Positions 8,723 to 16,989 of a stretch of 45,563 bases of DNA are shown here, piece by piece. The stretch lies in contig JAGGYC010000142.1 in NCBI GenBank assembly GCA_021162745.1, forward strand, positions 1 to 45,563, in the 5' to 3' direction. The DNA comes from Desulfuromonas sp. (lineage in GTDB: Bacteria; Desulfobacterota; Desulfuromonadia; Desulfuromonadales; Desulfuromonadaceae). A model generated the notes under the pieces. That model was given only the letters and a program-made list of their open reading frames with translations, made no database searches and was not told the origin of the DNA. The stretch's first letter is position 1; each line of letters begins with the position of its first letter. A program made the position numbers and the translations under genes.

Positions 8723-9158
8723 ATATAGAAACAATCAGGGCTTCACCTTGATTGAACTCCTCGTCGCCATTGCCATTATGGCAATCATGATGGCCTTTGC
8801 AGCACCGTCGATGATTCAGTGGCGGGATAATGCCCAGATTAAAGAGGTAGCTCGGGACGTGTTGGGAGGACTGCGCCAGGCCCGCAGCCTGGCAATTACC
8901 GACAATCAGCAGATAACTGCCACGATTGATCCCGACGGGCACCAGTTGAGCTATGGCACAATAACGAGAGAGCTATCTGGGAATGTCGGATTGGAAACTA
9001 GCGCTGATGATGCGACGTGGTCAACGACTGTTGATGGTGTAACGATATTCTACCCTAACGGTTCATGTAGTGCCGAATTGTATATCAGAGTTAACGCCGA
9101 CGATAATTTGAAAGTCGGCATCAATTCAAAAGCAACCGGTCTGGCAAGAATGGATTAA
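8715..9158 (+). CDS. FimT/GspH-type minor pilin
   Basis: The start at 8715 follows GGGGGAG and overlaps the previous stop by 8 bases; the longer upstream frame lies inside the previous gene. The 147-residue protein has the cleavage site G9/F10, Glu5 (FTLIE) and the helix LLVAIAIMAIMMAFAAPS. The following ARDVLGGLRQARSLAITDNQ segment is the GspH/FimT signature. A late NGSCSAELYI motif corresponds to the conserved FYPNG..SAG region of the family. It is probably the FimT/FimU-like component completing the tip set. A strong hairpin follows at 9207. Confidence 0.85.
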   Translation: MNKYRNNQGFTLIELLVAIAIMAIMMAFAAPSMIQWRDNAQIKEVARDVLGGLRQARSLAITDNQQITATIDPDGHQLSYGTITRELSGNVGLETSADDATWSTTVDGVTIFYPNGSCSAELYIRVNADDNLKVGINSKATGLARMD

Positions 9159-9206
9159 GCCTCTCCTTCTGAACATCCCTCAATAGAGAAAACGCCCCCA
9201 TCCTGA

Positions 9207-9229
9207 CCTTCCCCCATCAAGGGGGAAGG
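9207..9229 (+). terminator. Terminator-like hairpin after the pilus operon
   Basis: CCTTCCCCC (9207-9215) and GGGGGAAGG (9221-9229) form a perfect 9 bp stem with a 5-base loop; the following AACTTTCTT is only weakly T-rich. The rest of 9230-9360 is very AT-rich and probably holds the promoter of the next pilin gene. Confidence 0.5.
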
Positions 9230-9363
9230 AACTTTCTTGATTGATTCGCACAAGTATAAAAATAATATTATTTAAAAATATCAATAAATTCTTATCAACA
9301 CACTTGCCTTCCGGTGAAAGACTCGTACTCTTAGTAAAAAATAATTACCACTGAGGGTACATC

Positions 9364-9900
9364 ATGAAAAATGCGCAAGGGTACACTTTAATGGAGTTGG
9401 TGCTCATAATTGCAATTATGGGCATCCTGATGGCATTCGCGTTACCGGCTCTTGGGGTGTTTCGCTCAAATGCATCGGAGAAGGAAGCGGCGCGACAGGT
9501 ATTTGCGGCCCTGAGAAATGCAAGGATCCTGGCAATTTCTCACAATGTTGAGTACCAGCTGGCTTTTGATCTCGATTCAAGCAGTTATTGGCTGGAACGG
9601 GGAAATAGGGCCAGCAACAGCGCCACGTGGACCAGAATTTGTGACTATACAGGGTTCGCCTCTGATACAATCATGGCAACCGGCGTCAACTGTACAAACA
9701 TTTCCGGCGACGGCAACAATGGCACGGCAGACAACAAAATACAGTTCAATCCCAACGGCACCTGCGGCTCAAGTGGTACGGCAAACGCTCGTTATATCTG
9801 TGTAATGGGCAGCGATGGATCAAAAAAATTCAGAAGCGGAGTGCCGTCATCTTCAACCGGACGGGCGGTGATTCATCGCTGGAACGCGGGGTGGAAATAG
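9364..9900 (+). CDS. Second FimT/GspH-type pseudopilin
   Basis: A 178-residue prepilin with a very short leader: G6/Y7, Glu5 (YTLME), helix LVLIIAIMGILMAFALPALG. The KEAARQVFAALRNARILAISHN segment is the GspH/FimT signature, and FNPNGTCGSSGTANARYICV near residue 128-147 matches the conserved C-terminal strand. Cysteines in the C-terminal domain could form disulphides. It has its own upstream region (205 bases, AT-rich) and is separated from the first operon by a hairpin, so it may be expressed independently. It may have arisen by duplication of the fimT-like gene, although the two differ considerably beyond the N-terminus. Confidence 0.82.
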   Translation: MKNAQGYTLMELVLIIAIMGILMAFALPALGVFRSNASEKEAARQVFAALRNARILAISHNVEYQLAFDLDSSSYWLERGNRASNSATWTRICDYTGFASDTIMATGVNCTNISGDGNNGTADNKIQFNPNGTCGSSGTANARYICVMGSDGSKKFRSGVPSSSTGRAVIHRWNAGWK

Positions 9901-9978
9901 AATTCAGTCAACCACGGGCCACCCATTAGTTACGAGGCAACAACACCCTTTCACTCAGACCGCACCAAGGAGATCATG

Positions 9979-10575
9979 ATGAAAATCTTCGCGAAGTTCC
10001 TTTTTCTGGCGCTAGCACTGCTTTTATCCGGCTGTGTTGCAGGTCAGTCGATCCCGATGGCCTATGAGCCAACTTCTACTACGGTAGAAAAGCTGGCGAT
10101 CGATGTTCAAGTTCTATCTGCCGATCAACGCTCTTTTGTGCTCGACGGCGACAAAAACCCGAACTATATCGGCCATTACCGGGCAGGCTTCGGCAATACT
10201 TGGGATGTGACCACCCAGAATAAACAACCCCTTGCCAACAACCTGCGTCAGGACGTTTCAAGCGATCTGACGGCTCTGGGCTTTGACGTTGTCACCACGG
10301 ATGCTAGTCGTATTTTGACCATTGTCATTCAAGATTGGAATTTTGATACCTATACCAACGGCAAGATGTGGTATCGGATTCTGGTCTCGGTTGACTCCAC
10401 CAAGGGGGAACGATTGGCCGAATCTGTCCTCGAAGATACCATCATCATCAAAGGGAGCGTCTGGGTCGGGGCTAAAGCTGCCGTCGAACGCGAACTGCCT
10501 AAAATATATATGTCTGTTGTCAACCAGATTGCCAGGGACAACCCACAAATCCTCGGCGCGCTGAAATCAAAATAA
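9979..10575 (+). CDS. Outer-membrane lipoprotein of YajG-like type
   Basis: A 198-residue protein with a lipoprotein signal: a hydrophobic stretch and lipobox LLSGC near residues 14-18, so Cys would be lipidated. The second of two adjacent ATGs is chosen because AAGGAG lies 6 bases before it. The mature part (IDVQVLSADQRSFVLDGDKNPNYIG..., NNLRQDVSSDLTALGFDVV, ILTIVIQDWNFDTYTNGKMWY) has the arrangement of YajG-family lipoproteins, in which an N-terminal strand precedes a domain with paired helices. The family match is from memory and moderate. No operon partner is obvious; the VF530 gene starts 33 bases downstream and could be co-transcribed. Confidence 0.6.
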   Translation: MKIFAKFLFLALALLLSGCVAGQSIPMAYEPTSTTVEKLAIDVQVLSADQRSFVLDGDKNPNYIGHYRAGFGNTWDVTTQNKQPLANNLRQDVSSDLTALGFDVVTTDASRILTIVIQDWNFDTYTNGKMWYRILVSVDSTKGERLAESVLEDTIIIKGSVWVGAKAAVERELPKIYMSVVNQIARDNPQILGALKSK

Positions 10576-10608
10576 ACCTGACGTACAGAAAAGGATCAAT
10601 CGGAACCC

Positions 10609-10824
10609 ATGACTGAACCGCGAACAAGCGACCCGCTACACGGCATCACCCTGGAACAGATTGTCACCAGTCTAGTAGACCATTACGGCTGGAAAGAGCT
10701 GGGCCAGCTTATCGATATCCGCTGTTTTAATAATGACCCTTCAGTGAAGTCGAGTCTCAAGTTTTTGCGAAAGACACCGTGGGCGCGCAGCAAGGTGGAA
10801 AAGCTGTATCTGGATACGCAATAG
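10609..10824 (+). CDS. VF530-family (DUF2132) small DNA-binding-like protein
   Basis: This 71-residue protein matches the VF530/DUF2132 family closely over its whole length: [20 protein letters not shown], then [20 protein letters not shown] and [13 protein letters not shown]. The family has a known small helical fold and is annotated as DNA-binding on structural grounds, but its role in the cell is unknown. GGATCAAT lies before the ATG and is only a weak ribosome site. It is followed by about 460 bases without a gene. Confidence 0.88.
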   Translation: MTEPRTSDPLHGITLEQIVTSLVDHYGWKELGQLIDIRCFNNDPSVKSSLKFLRKTPWARSKVEKLYLDTQ

Positions 10825-11041
10825 CAAAGAGCGTCTTGATTTTACCAGAAACCATGTTCACGGGCTTCTTTGCGCAACCGCCCCCTGTGCAACTGCACAC
10901 AACCGTTTTGTGGATCAGTGGTCAAACTTATACGGGTCTGGCTGTGTTCGACACACAATCCCTTTGTTAAAGTTACCGACATCAAGACTTGTTGTGGCAG
11001 GCGAGACTTGATACCTCCTTTCTTCCTCGATAGTAAAAATA

Positions 11042-11077
11042 CAAAGCCGGTTCGGATGCCTCCCCGAACCGGCTTTG
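11042..11077. terminator. Strong intrinsic terminator hairpin
   Basis: CAAAGCCGGTTCGG (11042-11055) pairs perfectly with CCGAACCGGCTTTG (11064-11077), a 14 bp stem with an 8-base loop; A-rich on the left and T-containing on the right, so it may work in both directions. It sits in the gene-free stretch 10825-11286, in which no coding frame is credible; that stretch also holds a short dyad GCGACGT/ACGTCGC at 11109-11130 before the heat-shock genes. Confidence 0.75.
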
Positions 11078-11286
11078 TTGCGTCCAGGGGATAACACCAC
11101 TGTCGCAAGCGACGTTGTGTGCGACGTCGCACGACACCAATCACCGTGGCAGCGCAAACCACCACCAAACTACATCCAATTGATTTCATTGATAAATCCA
11201 ACAACAAGCACCGTTGGCACAAAGCGTGATACAGACAAAAGTGAAACAACAGACGCTCAAACTACTTTTTCAAAAGGAGAACAATC

Positions 11287-11745
11287 ATGGCACACTTTGA
11301 TCTTTTCAACGAAATGGACCTGCTGCGCCGCGAAGTTGACAACACCTTCCGTAACTTTGCTCTGGGACCGATGAGCACCCCGACCTTTCTGCCCGGCAGC
11401 ACCAGCGGCGATTACCCACGGCTCAATATCAGCAGCAACGAAAACAACCTGTACATCGAGGCACTGATGCCTGGCATCCGCCCGGAGGATCTGGAACTGA
11501 GTGTCATGCAAAACACCCTGACCCTGTCCGGCGAGCGCAAAGCGGACAGTGACGATGATAACAATGGCGAACGCACCTGGCATCGCCGCGAGCGCGGCAT
11601 CGGTCGCTTCATGCGCACTATTGAGCTACCCACCAGTGTCGATACCAGCAAGGTGGACGCCCTCTGCCACGACGGCATCCTGGCCATCACCCTGCCCAAG
11701 GCAGAGCACCTGAAAGCCAGGAAGATCAGCGTTTCGGCCAACTAA
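11287..11745 (+). CDS. Small heat-shock protein (Hsp20/alpha-crystallin)
   Basis: A 152-residue ATP-independent holdase chaperone. The N-terminal arm (MAHFDLFNEMDLLRREVDNTF) is followed by the alpha-crystallin domain from about residue 45 (PRLNISSNENNLYIEALMPG). The signature pair is present: LTLSGERK near residue 80 and GILAITLPKAE near 133-143. The C-terminal tail KISVSAN contains the I-x-V motif used in oligomer assembly. AAAAGGAG lies 7 bases before the ATG. It is followed 38 bases later by a second hsp20 gene, a tandem arrangement often seen where the two proteins form mixed oligomers. No CIRCE element was found upstream. Confidence 0.92.
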   Translation: MAHFDLFNEMDLLRREVDNTFRNFALGPMSTPTFLPGSTSGDYPRLNISSNENNLYIEALMPGIRPEDLELSVMQNTLTLSGERKADSDDDNNGERTWHRRERGIGRFMRTIELPTSVDTSKVDALCHDGILAITLPKAEHLKARKISVSAN

Positions 11746-11783
11746 TCAAACCCGCCAGCACTGTCAACAAGGAGAATACAACC

Positions 11784-12173
11784 ATGAAAGAGCAAGCACT
11801 TAACAGCCGACAGACATTAAGCGATAACGATGCCACCCGCAGCCCCCAGCGTTTTTTACGCCCAGCCGTCGATATCGTTGAAACCGAGCAGGCCCTGACG
11901 GTACGTGCCGATATGCCCGGTGCCAACAAGGAGGGACTGGAATTGCATATGGAACAGGGGATCCTGACCCTCAAGGCGCAGATCAGTGCCCCAGAGGATA
12001 AAAACTATTTACTGCGTGAATTCAAAGCAACCAGCTACTGGCGACAGTTCCAACTCAGCGACGACTTTGATCCGGAACAGGCCGTTGCCAAATTCAGCAA
12101 CGGCGTGCTGACCTTAACCCTGGCCAAGCGCGAGGCGGTAAAGCCGCGCCGCATTGCCATCAACTACAATTAA
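11784..12173 (+). CDS. Small heat-shock protein (Hsp20), second of a pair
   Basis: A 129-residue Hsp20 protein. The alpha-crystallin domain starts near residue 27 (RPAVDIVETEQALTVRADMP), continues through ILTLKAQ and ends with NGVLTLTLAKREAVKP, the GVLxLxLxK pattern. The PRRIAINYN tail carries an I-A-I motif. The N-terminal arm is short and unlike that of the upstream hsp20, so the two are diverged paralogues rather than a recent duplication. AAGGAG is 10 bases before the ATG. A strong terminator follows at 12218, so the pair forms a two-gene operon. Confidence 0.9.
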   Translation: MKEQALNSRQTLSDNDATRSPQRFLRPAVDIVETEQALTVRADMPGANKEGLELHMEQGILTLKAQISAPEDKNYLLREFKATSYWRQFQLSDDFDPEQAVAKFSNGVLTLTLAKREAVKPRRIAINYN

Positions 12174-12217
12174 TCACCCGCTCCATCCATTTTAAAAAAT
12201 ACCCGACCTCCACACCA

Positions 12218-12256
12218 ACAACGCCGCAGTCGCCACGCTGCGGCGTTGTGTGTTTT
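12218..12256 (+). terminator. Intrinsic terminator of the hsp20 pair
   Basis: ACAACGCCGCAG (12218-12229) pairs with CTGCGGCGTTGT (12238-12249), a perfect 12 bp stem with an 8-base loop, followed by GTGTGTTTTCCCTTTT. Confidence 0.8.
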
Positions 12257-12297
12257 CCCTTTTGCGGCACACTTGACCAGCGACAGCACTGCTCTAA

Positions 12298-13125
12298 TCA
12301 ACCATCGCAAACCCCATCCCGCTCTTCTCCCCCTTCAATACCCATAGCCTGTAGCAACGACAGGAAAGTTTCTCGCTCCGGCTGCTGTTTATAGTGGCGT
12401 AACCACGGCAACAGCTGATCACGTTCGGGCAGGGCCAGCACGGCACGAATGGCCTGTGCCAACTGGGTTCCCCACAACAGCCCCTGCACCAGCGAGGTGA
12501 CATTGTTGGGTCGGCGCCGATCACTGCTGTGGCTGAAATCGATCAACGTCAACCGCTCACCATCGATAAACAGATGTTCAGTGGCGCAGCGTAGCGCACC
12601 GTGATCGATGCCGGCTTCATCGAGGGCAAAGCCCTGCCATAACAACCGCCTGAGCAGTGTCTGCATCTGCGCGACGCCAATCGTATCGCGCTGCAACCAT
12701 GCCCCGAGACTGATACCGGTTAAGCGTTCCATCACCAGAACATCACCCTGATGGGCCAGCAGTCTCGGGCCGATCGCCAAAGCGTTGACAGCCTTATGCA
12801 AACGCGCCTCGTCACTCAGGTCGCGTTGCCGGCAATCGCACCGCCGCAGTTTGATCGCCACCGATCGCCCCTGCCAATGTCCAGCCAGAACCAGGCCACA
12901 GTAACCGACGCCGAGCACGGGCCGCCCTGCGAGTTGAATTGGACCTTCAGCGATCAGCCCCTCAACACCGAGCTGACGCAGTTGCTGCATCATGTCGCGC
13001 TGGAGATCACGGTCATCATGCGGATAACTAAGCAAGCGCAGGTAAGAATGATCACCATCGAGGGGAATCAAGGCCATAGGGGACACAGCGGCAATAGGGG
13101 GAACAAGGTGGTCAACAATGGTCAT
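12298..13125 (-). CDS. RIO/COG2112-like protein kinase
   Basis: A 275-residue protein resembling the predicted Ser/Thr kinases of the COG2112 group, mostly known from archaea. Visible motifs: glycine-rich loop LGVGYCGLVLAG (71-82), VAIK with K92 as ATP lysine, E106 in SDEARLHKA, IGPRLL, VMERLTGISLGAWL, a catalytic-loop-like AGIDHGAL (171-177) with D174, and LIDFSHSS (195-200) with D196 in place of the DFG metal aspartate. It runs convergent to the hsp20 operon. The start is GTG-ATG; the ATG is chosen. The first 60 residues could be a separate HTH-like N-terminal part. The substrate is unknown, and the family identification is by motif memory. Confidence 0.7.
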   Translation of the reverse strand: MTIVDHLVPPIAAVSPMALIPLDGDHSYLRLLSYPHDDRDLQRDMMQQLRQLGVEGLIAEGPIQLAGRPVLGVGYCGLVLAGHWQGRSVAIKLRRCDCRQRDLSDEARLHKAVNALAIGPRLLAHQGDVLVMERLTGISLGAWLQRDTIGVAQMQTLLRRLLWQGFALDEAGIDHGALRCATEHLFIDGERLTLIDFSHSSDRRRPNNVTSLVQGLLWGTQLAQAIRAVLALPERDQLLPWLRHYKQQPERETFLSLLQAMGIEGGEERDGVCDG

Positions 13126-13289
13126 CACAACTCTCTTGATTTAGAACAGATCAAACAATGATGGCGTCGCAAAAAGTCCGCCCTACTGCGTTACAGCGTT
13201 TTATCAAGACCTCGACATACAACATATATGTCTTCACCTTTGAAAAAACACCAGGCCTTGTAGGTCGAATTTTTTGCTTAGCCATCTTA

Positions 13290-13522
13290 TTCATTTTTGC
13301 GAAACCATCAAACAATAGACGGCTAATTTTTCAGATGGCCAACCACAAGTCAAGATTGAACTCGCTGCCACAGCTAACACACCCGTAACATGCCTCCAGC
13401 CCTGAGGTTTCTTGACCTTTTAAGCCATCTGGCATACCCTATCGCCACACTTTCACCTACCCTGGCCTGAGAGAGCTGTTTTTTGTATACAACAAGTGAT
13501 TTTTCCCAATTTGTCGTTGTCG
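13290..13522 (+). repeat. IS630 3'-end repeat, copy 1
   Basis: About 230 bases, from TTCATTTTTGCGAAACC to TTTGTCGTTG, recur with few differences in the same orientation at 31817-32048. The sequence comprises the last codons of an IS630-family transposase (minus strand) plus about 160 bases of non-coding IS end. The two copies bracket the whole tetrapyrrole island. The 13129-13289 stretch before it has no credible gene. Confidence 0.9.
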
Positions 13523-13985
13523 GCTTTTGCCCACGCCTGTGTTTCTGAGCGAAGTCTTTCTATGTTCTCGATTCGTCGTCCAGAAAGACACTGGCGCGTC
13601 ATTGAGCTGAGTTCGTTTTCAGCTACATTCAACCAACTGCCATGCTTTGGTGTGTAACAAAATTCAATCCGTTTCTCCAGTTCACGTGCTTTCACGCTGC
13701 GCCAACCTGACAGTGGTTCCGCAAACACGAAGATGCAGGCAGTACCGGCCCGTTCATACTCATAATCCACGCGACGCGGGTGCTCTTTGCTCGCGGGTAT
13801 CGGCTTGCAAGTTTCCCTGGTCAATTGAACGGGTTACTCATCCATGCAGACCACTGGGTAAGCCTCATCATACGGCTGCATGTAGACTTAATAAACAAAT
13901 TCAAAATAGTCCTCCTGCAATCGATCCGCTCGGTTTGGTTCCACCAGAAACAAAGAACCTTTTGCTCCGACCTGGCTCACTGAGT
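13453..13985 (-). pseudogene. Degenerate IS630-family transposase
   Basis: The minus-strand reading aligns with the second half of IS630 transposases: PYDEAYPVVCMDE (the DE catalytic region), TRETCKPIP, then DYEYERAGTACIFVF, RIEFCYTPKHGSWLNVAENE and a final WAKADNDKLG. The frame is broken by at least two in-frame stops: one just before TRETCKP, where the family has Gln, and one before VYMQPYDE. The 5' half is missing; the receptor gene begins its end at 14011. It is a dead IS copy, and its terminal 230 bases are duplicated at 31.8 kb. Confidence 0.85.
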
Positions 13986-14010
13986 CAGAGCCGAACGATA
14001 TTTGTTGCGA

Positions 14011-15858
14011 TTAAAAATTCAGGTTCAGCCCAGCCATGAAACGAACACCGTCATCAGGGTAACTCTGATGGAGCTCGTAATCGGCGTCCAGCAGGTTGTA
14101 GCCATTGAGATAGACCTCCCCGCCGAGCTGTTTCACAGTGATAGACCGAATCAGCTTAATATCAACCGTGCTGTACCCGGCCAGCCTGCGCTCCGCGCTG
14201 TTTTCCGGATCGGTATAGCGATGATTCGCGGCCCTGAGCGCAACCTCCAGCCTGGTTCCGTCAGCGAAGGATCTTTTTACGGTAATTTTCCCCTGATGCT
14301 CGGGGGTGTACGTCAGCGATCCGCCGGTCTCTTCATTCTCGCTCTTTTGCCAGATGTAGCTGATATCGACACCAAGCACTGCACTCAACTGGTATTTCAG
14401 CGCCAGTTCGAGACCCTGCCGCCAGGAGCTGGAAACGTTCTCCGGCCTGCTGATCAGGTCATTCCCGCGCACGTAGATAATCTGATCGCGATAGTCGCTG
14501 CGGAACAGGGTCGCCTGCACCGTCCGCCCCTTGTCGAAGCGGTGTTCAAGGCCCAGATCGCAGGCCCATACCTCCTCTTCATCCAGGTCAGGGTTACCCC
14601 TGGCCTGGTCGTAGGAGCCATGACTGCTCTGGTAGAGTTGCCCAAAGGATGGGGCGTTGACCGTATAGCCGATATTGACCTTGAACAGGCTCTTGGGTCC
14701 GAGCTCATAGCTTAATCCGCCGGTAAAGGCGGGAGCAAAATCGAAATCGTTGGTGTAATCGCCGCGCAGGCCGAGACTGCTCGCCAGCTTGCCGAAATCC
14801 CGATCGAGCTGGCCGCTCAGCGCCAGAGTCTGACGCCGATGCTCGCCGGTCATAGTGTAATCGATCGCTTCGGTTTCCCCCTGCCCTCCCAGCCGTAGCG
14901 CCCAGGCGCCGTCAGCGGCGGCCCAAGTGTTTTCCCCTTTAAGACCGATTTTGGTCACATCCAGTTCAGAGATTACCCCAGTCTGGGATTTGTCTTCGAG
15001 GTCGGTGCGATCGACATAGGCCTTAATCGAATACTCGCTGTTCTCTCCAGTCACCCCCTCCAGCCGGAAATCGAAGGCGGCCTTACTATAGTCCTGCCAC
15101 GCATCCGGGGTCGGGTTGTAGGTCGGCCCTGCGGAGCCATGTTCACTGATGTACAGGCGCCCATTGACTTCATAGCTGGTCAGCGCGGCGATCTTCCGGT
15201 CCCAGTGGAAACTGAACCCGCCGCTATCGCGATCGCTGTTGCTGCGCTTGCCGTCGTGATGCTTGGCGCTGGCGGTCAACATCATGCCGCCGTTGTGACG
15301 CGGAACCAACAAACTATAGCCCGCCGTCGCCACACCGTAAGACCCGCCGCTGAGCTTGAGGGTTGAGCTGTTGCGCCCGGCGGGCGACTTTTCCCTGGCG
15401 CTGCTGCGAGTTTCAATATTGATCGCCCCTTCAGAGGCTCCAGAACCGATCCAGACCGGAACGGGCGGCTTATAGACGGTGATCCGTTCGACCATATCGA
15501 TGGAGATATTGTTCAGGTTGACGCTGCCGTACTGGCTGGAATTGACCGGTCTGCCGTTGATCAGCACCAACACCCCGCTTCCTTTACCCGAGCCACGAAT
15601 GGAGATCGATGCGCCCATTCCCGCGCCCCGTTCCCGCACCTCGACGCCGGACATGCTGCCTAAGGCTTCACCCAGGTTGAAGAAATTGCCCTCGTCGATT
15701 TCGCTACGACCGAGGGAGACGACCCGTTGCGGATGGTTGCGGATATATTCGGTGATTTTTTTCGCAGTGACGACAAGCTCATCTAAAGAGACCACCTCGG
15801 CGCCTTCATGCCCTGCGGCCGTGACAGGCGACGTCACAGCAAAAGAGAACAGAGACAA
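14011..15858 (-). CDS. TonB-dependent outer-membrane receptor (second, HmuR-position)
   Basis: A 615-residue receptor with a TonB-box-like LDELVVTAKK near residue 28, a plug domain (RVVSLGRSEIDEGNFFNLGEALGSM..., VLINGRPVNSSQYGSVNLNNI, IEVRITVYK-like strand) and a 22-strand barrel ending in the usual aromatic residue (GLNLNF). The NAPSFGQLYQSSHGSYDQ..GNPDLDEEE stretch lies where haem and cobalamin receptors have FRAP/NPNL. It is the last gene of the cobN-DUF2162-exbB-DUF2149 block, the position of HmuR in Bacteroidetes haem loci. The start is odd: the only in-frame start is TTG; an ATG at 15877 beginning MKKILL fits a signal peptide but is one base out of frame. Substrate not determinable here. 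Confidence 0.85.
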   Translation of the reverse strand: MSLFSFAVTSPVTAAGHEGAEVVSLDELVVTAKKITEYIRNHPQRVVSLGRSEIDEGNFFNLGEALGSMSGVEVRERGAGMGASISIRGSGKGSGVLVLINGRPVNSSQYGSVNLNNISIDMVERITVYKPPVPVWIGSGASEGAINIETRSSAREKSPAGRNSSTLKLSGGSYGVATAGYSLLVPRHNGGMMLTASAKHHDGKRSNSDRDSGGFSFHWDRKIAALTSYEVNGRLYISEHGSAGPTYNPTPDAWQDYSKAAFDFRLEGVTGENSEYSIKAYVDRTDLEDKSQTGVISELDVTKIGLKGENTWAAADGAWALRLGGQGETEAIDYTMTGEHRRQTLALSGQLDRDFGKLASSLGLRGDYTNDFDFAPAFTGGLSYELGPKSLFKVNIGYTVNAPSFGQLYQSSHGSYDQARGNPDLDEEEVWACDLGLEHRFDKGRTVQATLFRSDYRDQIIYVRGNDLISRPENVSSSWRQGLELALKYQLSAVLGVDISYIWQKSENEETGGSLTYTPEHQGKITVKRSFADGTRLEVALRAANHRYTDPENSAERRLAGYSTVDIKLIRSITVKQLGGEVYLNGYNLLDADYELHQSYPDDGVRFMAGLNLNF

Positions 15859-15982
15859 CCAAAAGTATCTTTTTCATTTCAATTCCAATCCAAATAGCTC
15901 ACTGATTTAACGAAGACTGAACCTATAAACGTGCTGGTCTTTAACCGTTTGAGTTTCCATGCGTGTTCCCCCCAATGAACTC

Positions 15983-16339
15983 TTACTCGGGGACATAAAC
16001 CAGCGATCCATCCTTCATGCGGTAGGCGATGCCGAGACGTTCTCCCTGACCACTTGCCTTCTGCTTAGTGACCTTCATCGCTTTGATCTTTTGACCTTTT
16101 TTCGTAATAATCTCCATCTCGCCATTCTGGTTCTTCTTCATGATGGTGAAATCCGCTTTGGGGTCGAAAAGATCCTGAAGGTGATAGGCGGAAAACAGGG
16201 TCACAATCAGGGCGACGATAAACACCAGCCCGACATCGAAGAGATTGGCGACCGCCGCCATAGGATCCTCTTCGCTGATCGACTCGCTGTCATATCCTTT
16301 ACGACCGGGGGCCACCCGCCTTTTGGTGAAATATCTCAT
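15983..16339 (-). CDS. DUF2149 (ExbD/HmuV-like) membrane protein
   Basis: A 118-residue protein of the DUF2149 family. After a basic, cytoplasmic N-terminus (about 1-25) comes EDPMAAVANLFDVGLVFIVA with one transmembrane helix (about 34-53) and D35 at the start of it, in the place of the essential aspartate of ExbD/TolR. The C-terminal 60 residues (KADFTIMKKNQNGEMEIITK...) would be periplasmic. It overlaps the end of the ExbB-like gene by 4 bases (ATGA), so both are translated together. Together they form a proton channel-like pair that may energise the neighbouring receptor or the chelatase. The corresponding gene in Porphyromonas and Bacteroides haem loci is hmuV. Confidence 0.8.
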   Translation of the reverse strand: MRYFTKRRVAPGRKGYDSESISEEDPMAAVANLFDVGLVFIVALIVTLFSAYHLQDLFDPKADFTIMKKNQNGEMEIITKKGQKIKAMKVTKQKASGQGERLGIAYRMKDGSLVYVPE

Positions 16340-16989
16340 GCCGCCTGCGCCTCTGCCGTAACTTCGCTTTCCTCATCAATGGGGGTCTTCGAATAGTTTT
16401 GCGTGAGCACCTCGGTGGCCAGTTCCATGTTTTTGATATCTTCCTCAAGCCACCTTTTTTCTACGGTATGAAAGACGAAGGCGAGAATGCCGAGCGCCAG
16501 CCCCACCACCGTCGTGGTGAAGGCGATCACCAGATCGGAAGAGAGTTTAGTCATATCCCCCTGGCCCAGCGCAGCCAACCCAGTCCCCATAGGGATGAGA
16601 GTGCCGATCAGGCCGAAGCCGGGGCCAACGCGGACCACGATCATGAGCCGGTCGAGACTTTTCTTGATCTTCAGGATGCTTTCCTGCAGCAAGTTTTCCA
16701 CCTCCGCCTCCATCAGGCTACCCCCTTGTTTCAACACGATGTGCAAAGCAGCAATGTAATTGTTGACCCGATGACTAACAATCCCCGTATGGTTACCGTC
16801 ATTGATAATTCCGGTAAGGGTGCCGGTTTTGTATTTCCTGAGTCTCGTCCGCTCAATGTAATCGGCGCAAAAAGTGCCGATAAGTACAAGTATCCAGACA
16901 GTCAATATAGCGAGAAGCGCCAATACTGGGTAGAGAAGGGAAGAGGCAATAAGGTAAATGAAGGATTTAATCAACGCCATGATGTCCAT
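16336..16989 (-). CDS. MotA/TolQ/ExbB-type proton channel protein
   Basis: A 217-residue inner-membrane protein with the TolQ/ExbB arrangement: a first long hydrophobic segment (9-40), a cytoplasmic loop (41-120), then two paired helices GPGFGLIGTLIPMGTGLAAL (122-141) and LVIAFTTTVVGLALGILAFVFHTV (153-176). The conserved glycine/proline motif GLIGTLIPMGTGL matches the TolQ/ExbB core, as does the TTVVGLALG helix. It starts on the stop of the DUF2162 gene (TAATG) and overlaps DUF2149 by 4 bases. It lacks a normal ExbD partner in the window; DUF2149 occupies that place. Position matches hmuU of Bacteroidetes haem loci. Confidence 0.85.
   Translation of the reverse strand: MDIMALIKSFIYLIASSLLYPVLALLAILTVWILVLIGTFCADYIERTRLRKYKTGTLTGIINDGNHTGIVSHRVNNYIAALHIVLKQGGSLMEAEVENLLQESILKIKKSLDRLMIVVRVGPGFGLIGTLIPMGTGLAALGQGDMTKLSSDLVIAFTTTVVGLALGILAFVFHTVEKRWLEEDIKNMELATEVLTQNYSKTPIDEESEVTAEAQAA

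Noticed and set aside
11214-11229. Possible sigma-54 promoter TTGGCACAAAGCGTGA before hsp20
   Set aside because: The -12 element is GTGA rather than TTGC, with two or more mismatches, so the match is too weak.
10842-11249. 135-residue minus-strand open frame upstream of the hsp20 genes
   Set aside because: It runs across a perfect 14 bp terminator hairpin, has no family features, and several other frames are equally open in this stretch.
13158-13388. 76-residue open frame before the IS630 repeat
   Set aside because: It has no recognisable domain, lies partly inside the IS630 end repeat and has no good ribosome site.
14011-15910. Long open frames on the plus strand opposite the TonB receptor and other minus-strand genes
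   Set aside because: They are high-GC shadows of real genes: no coherent domain, and the opposite strand gives complete recognisable proteins.
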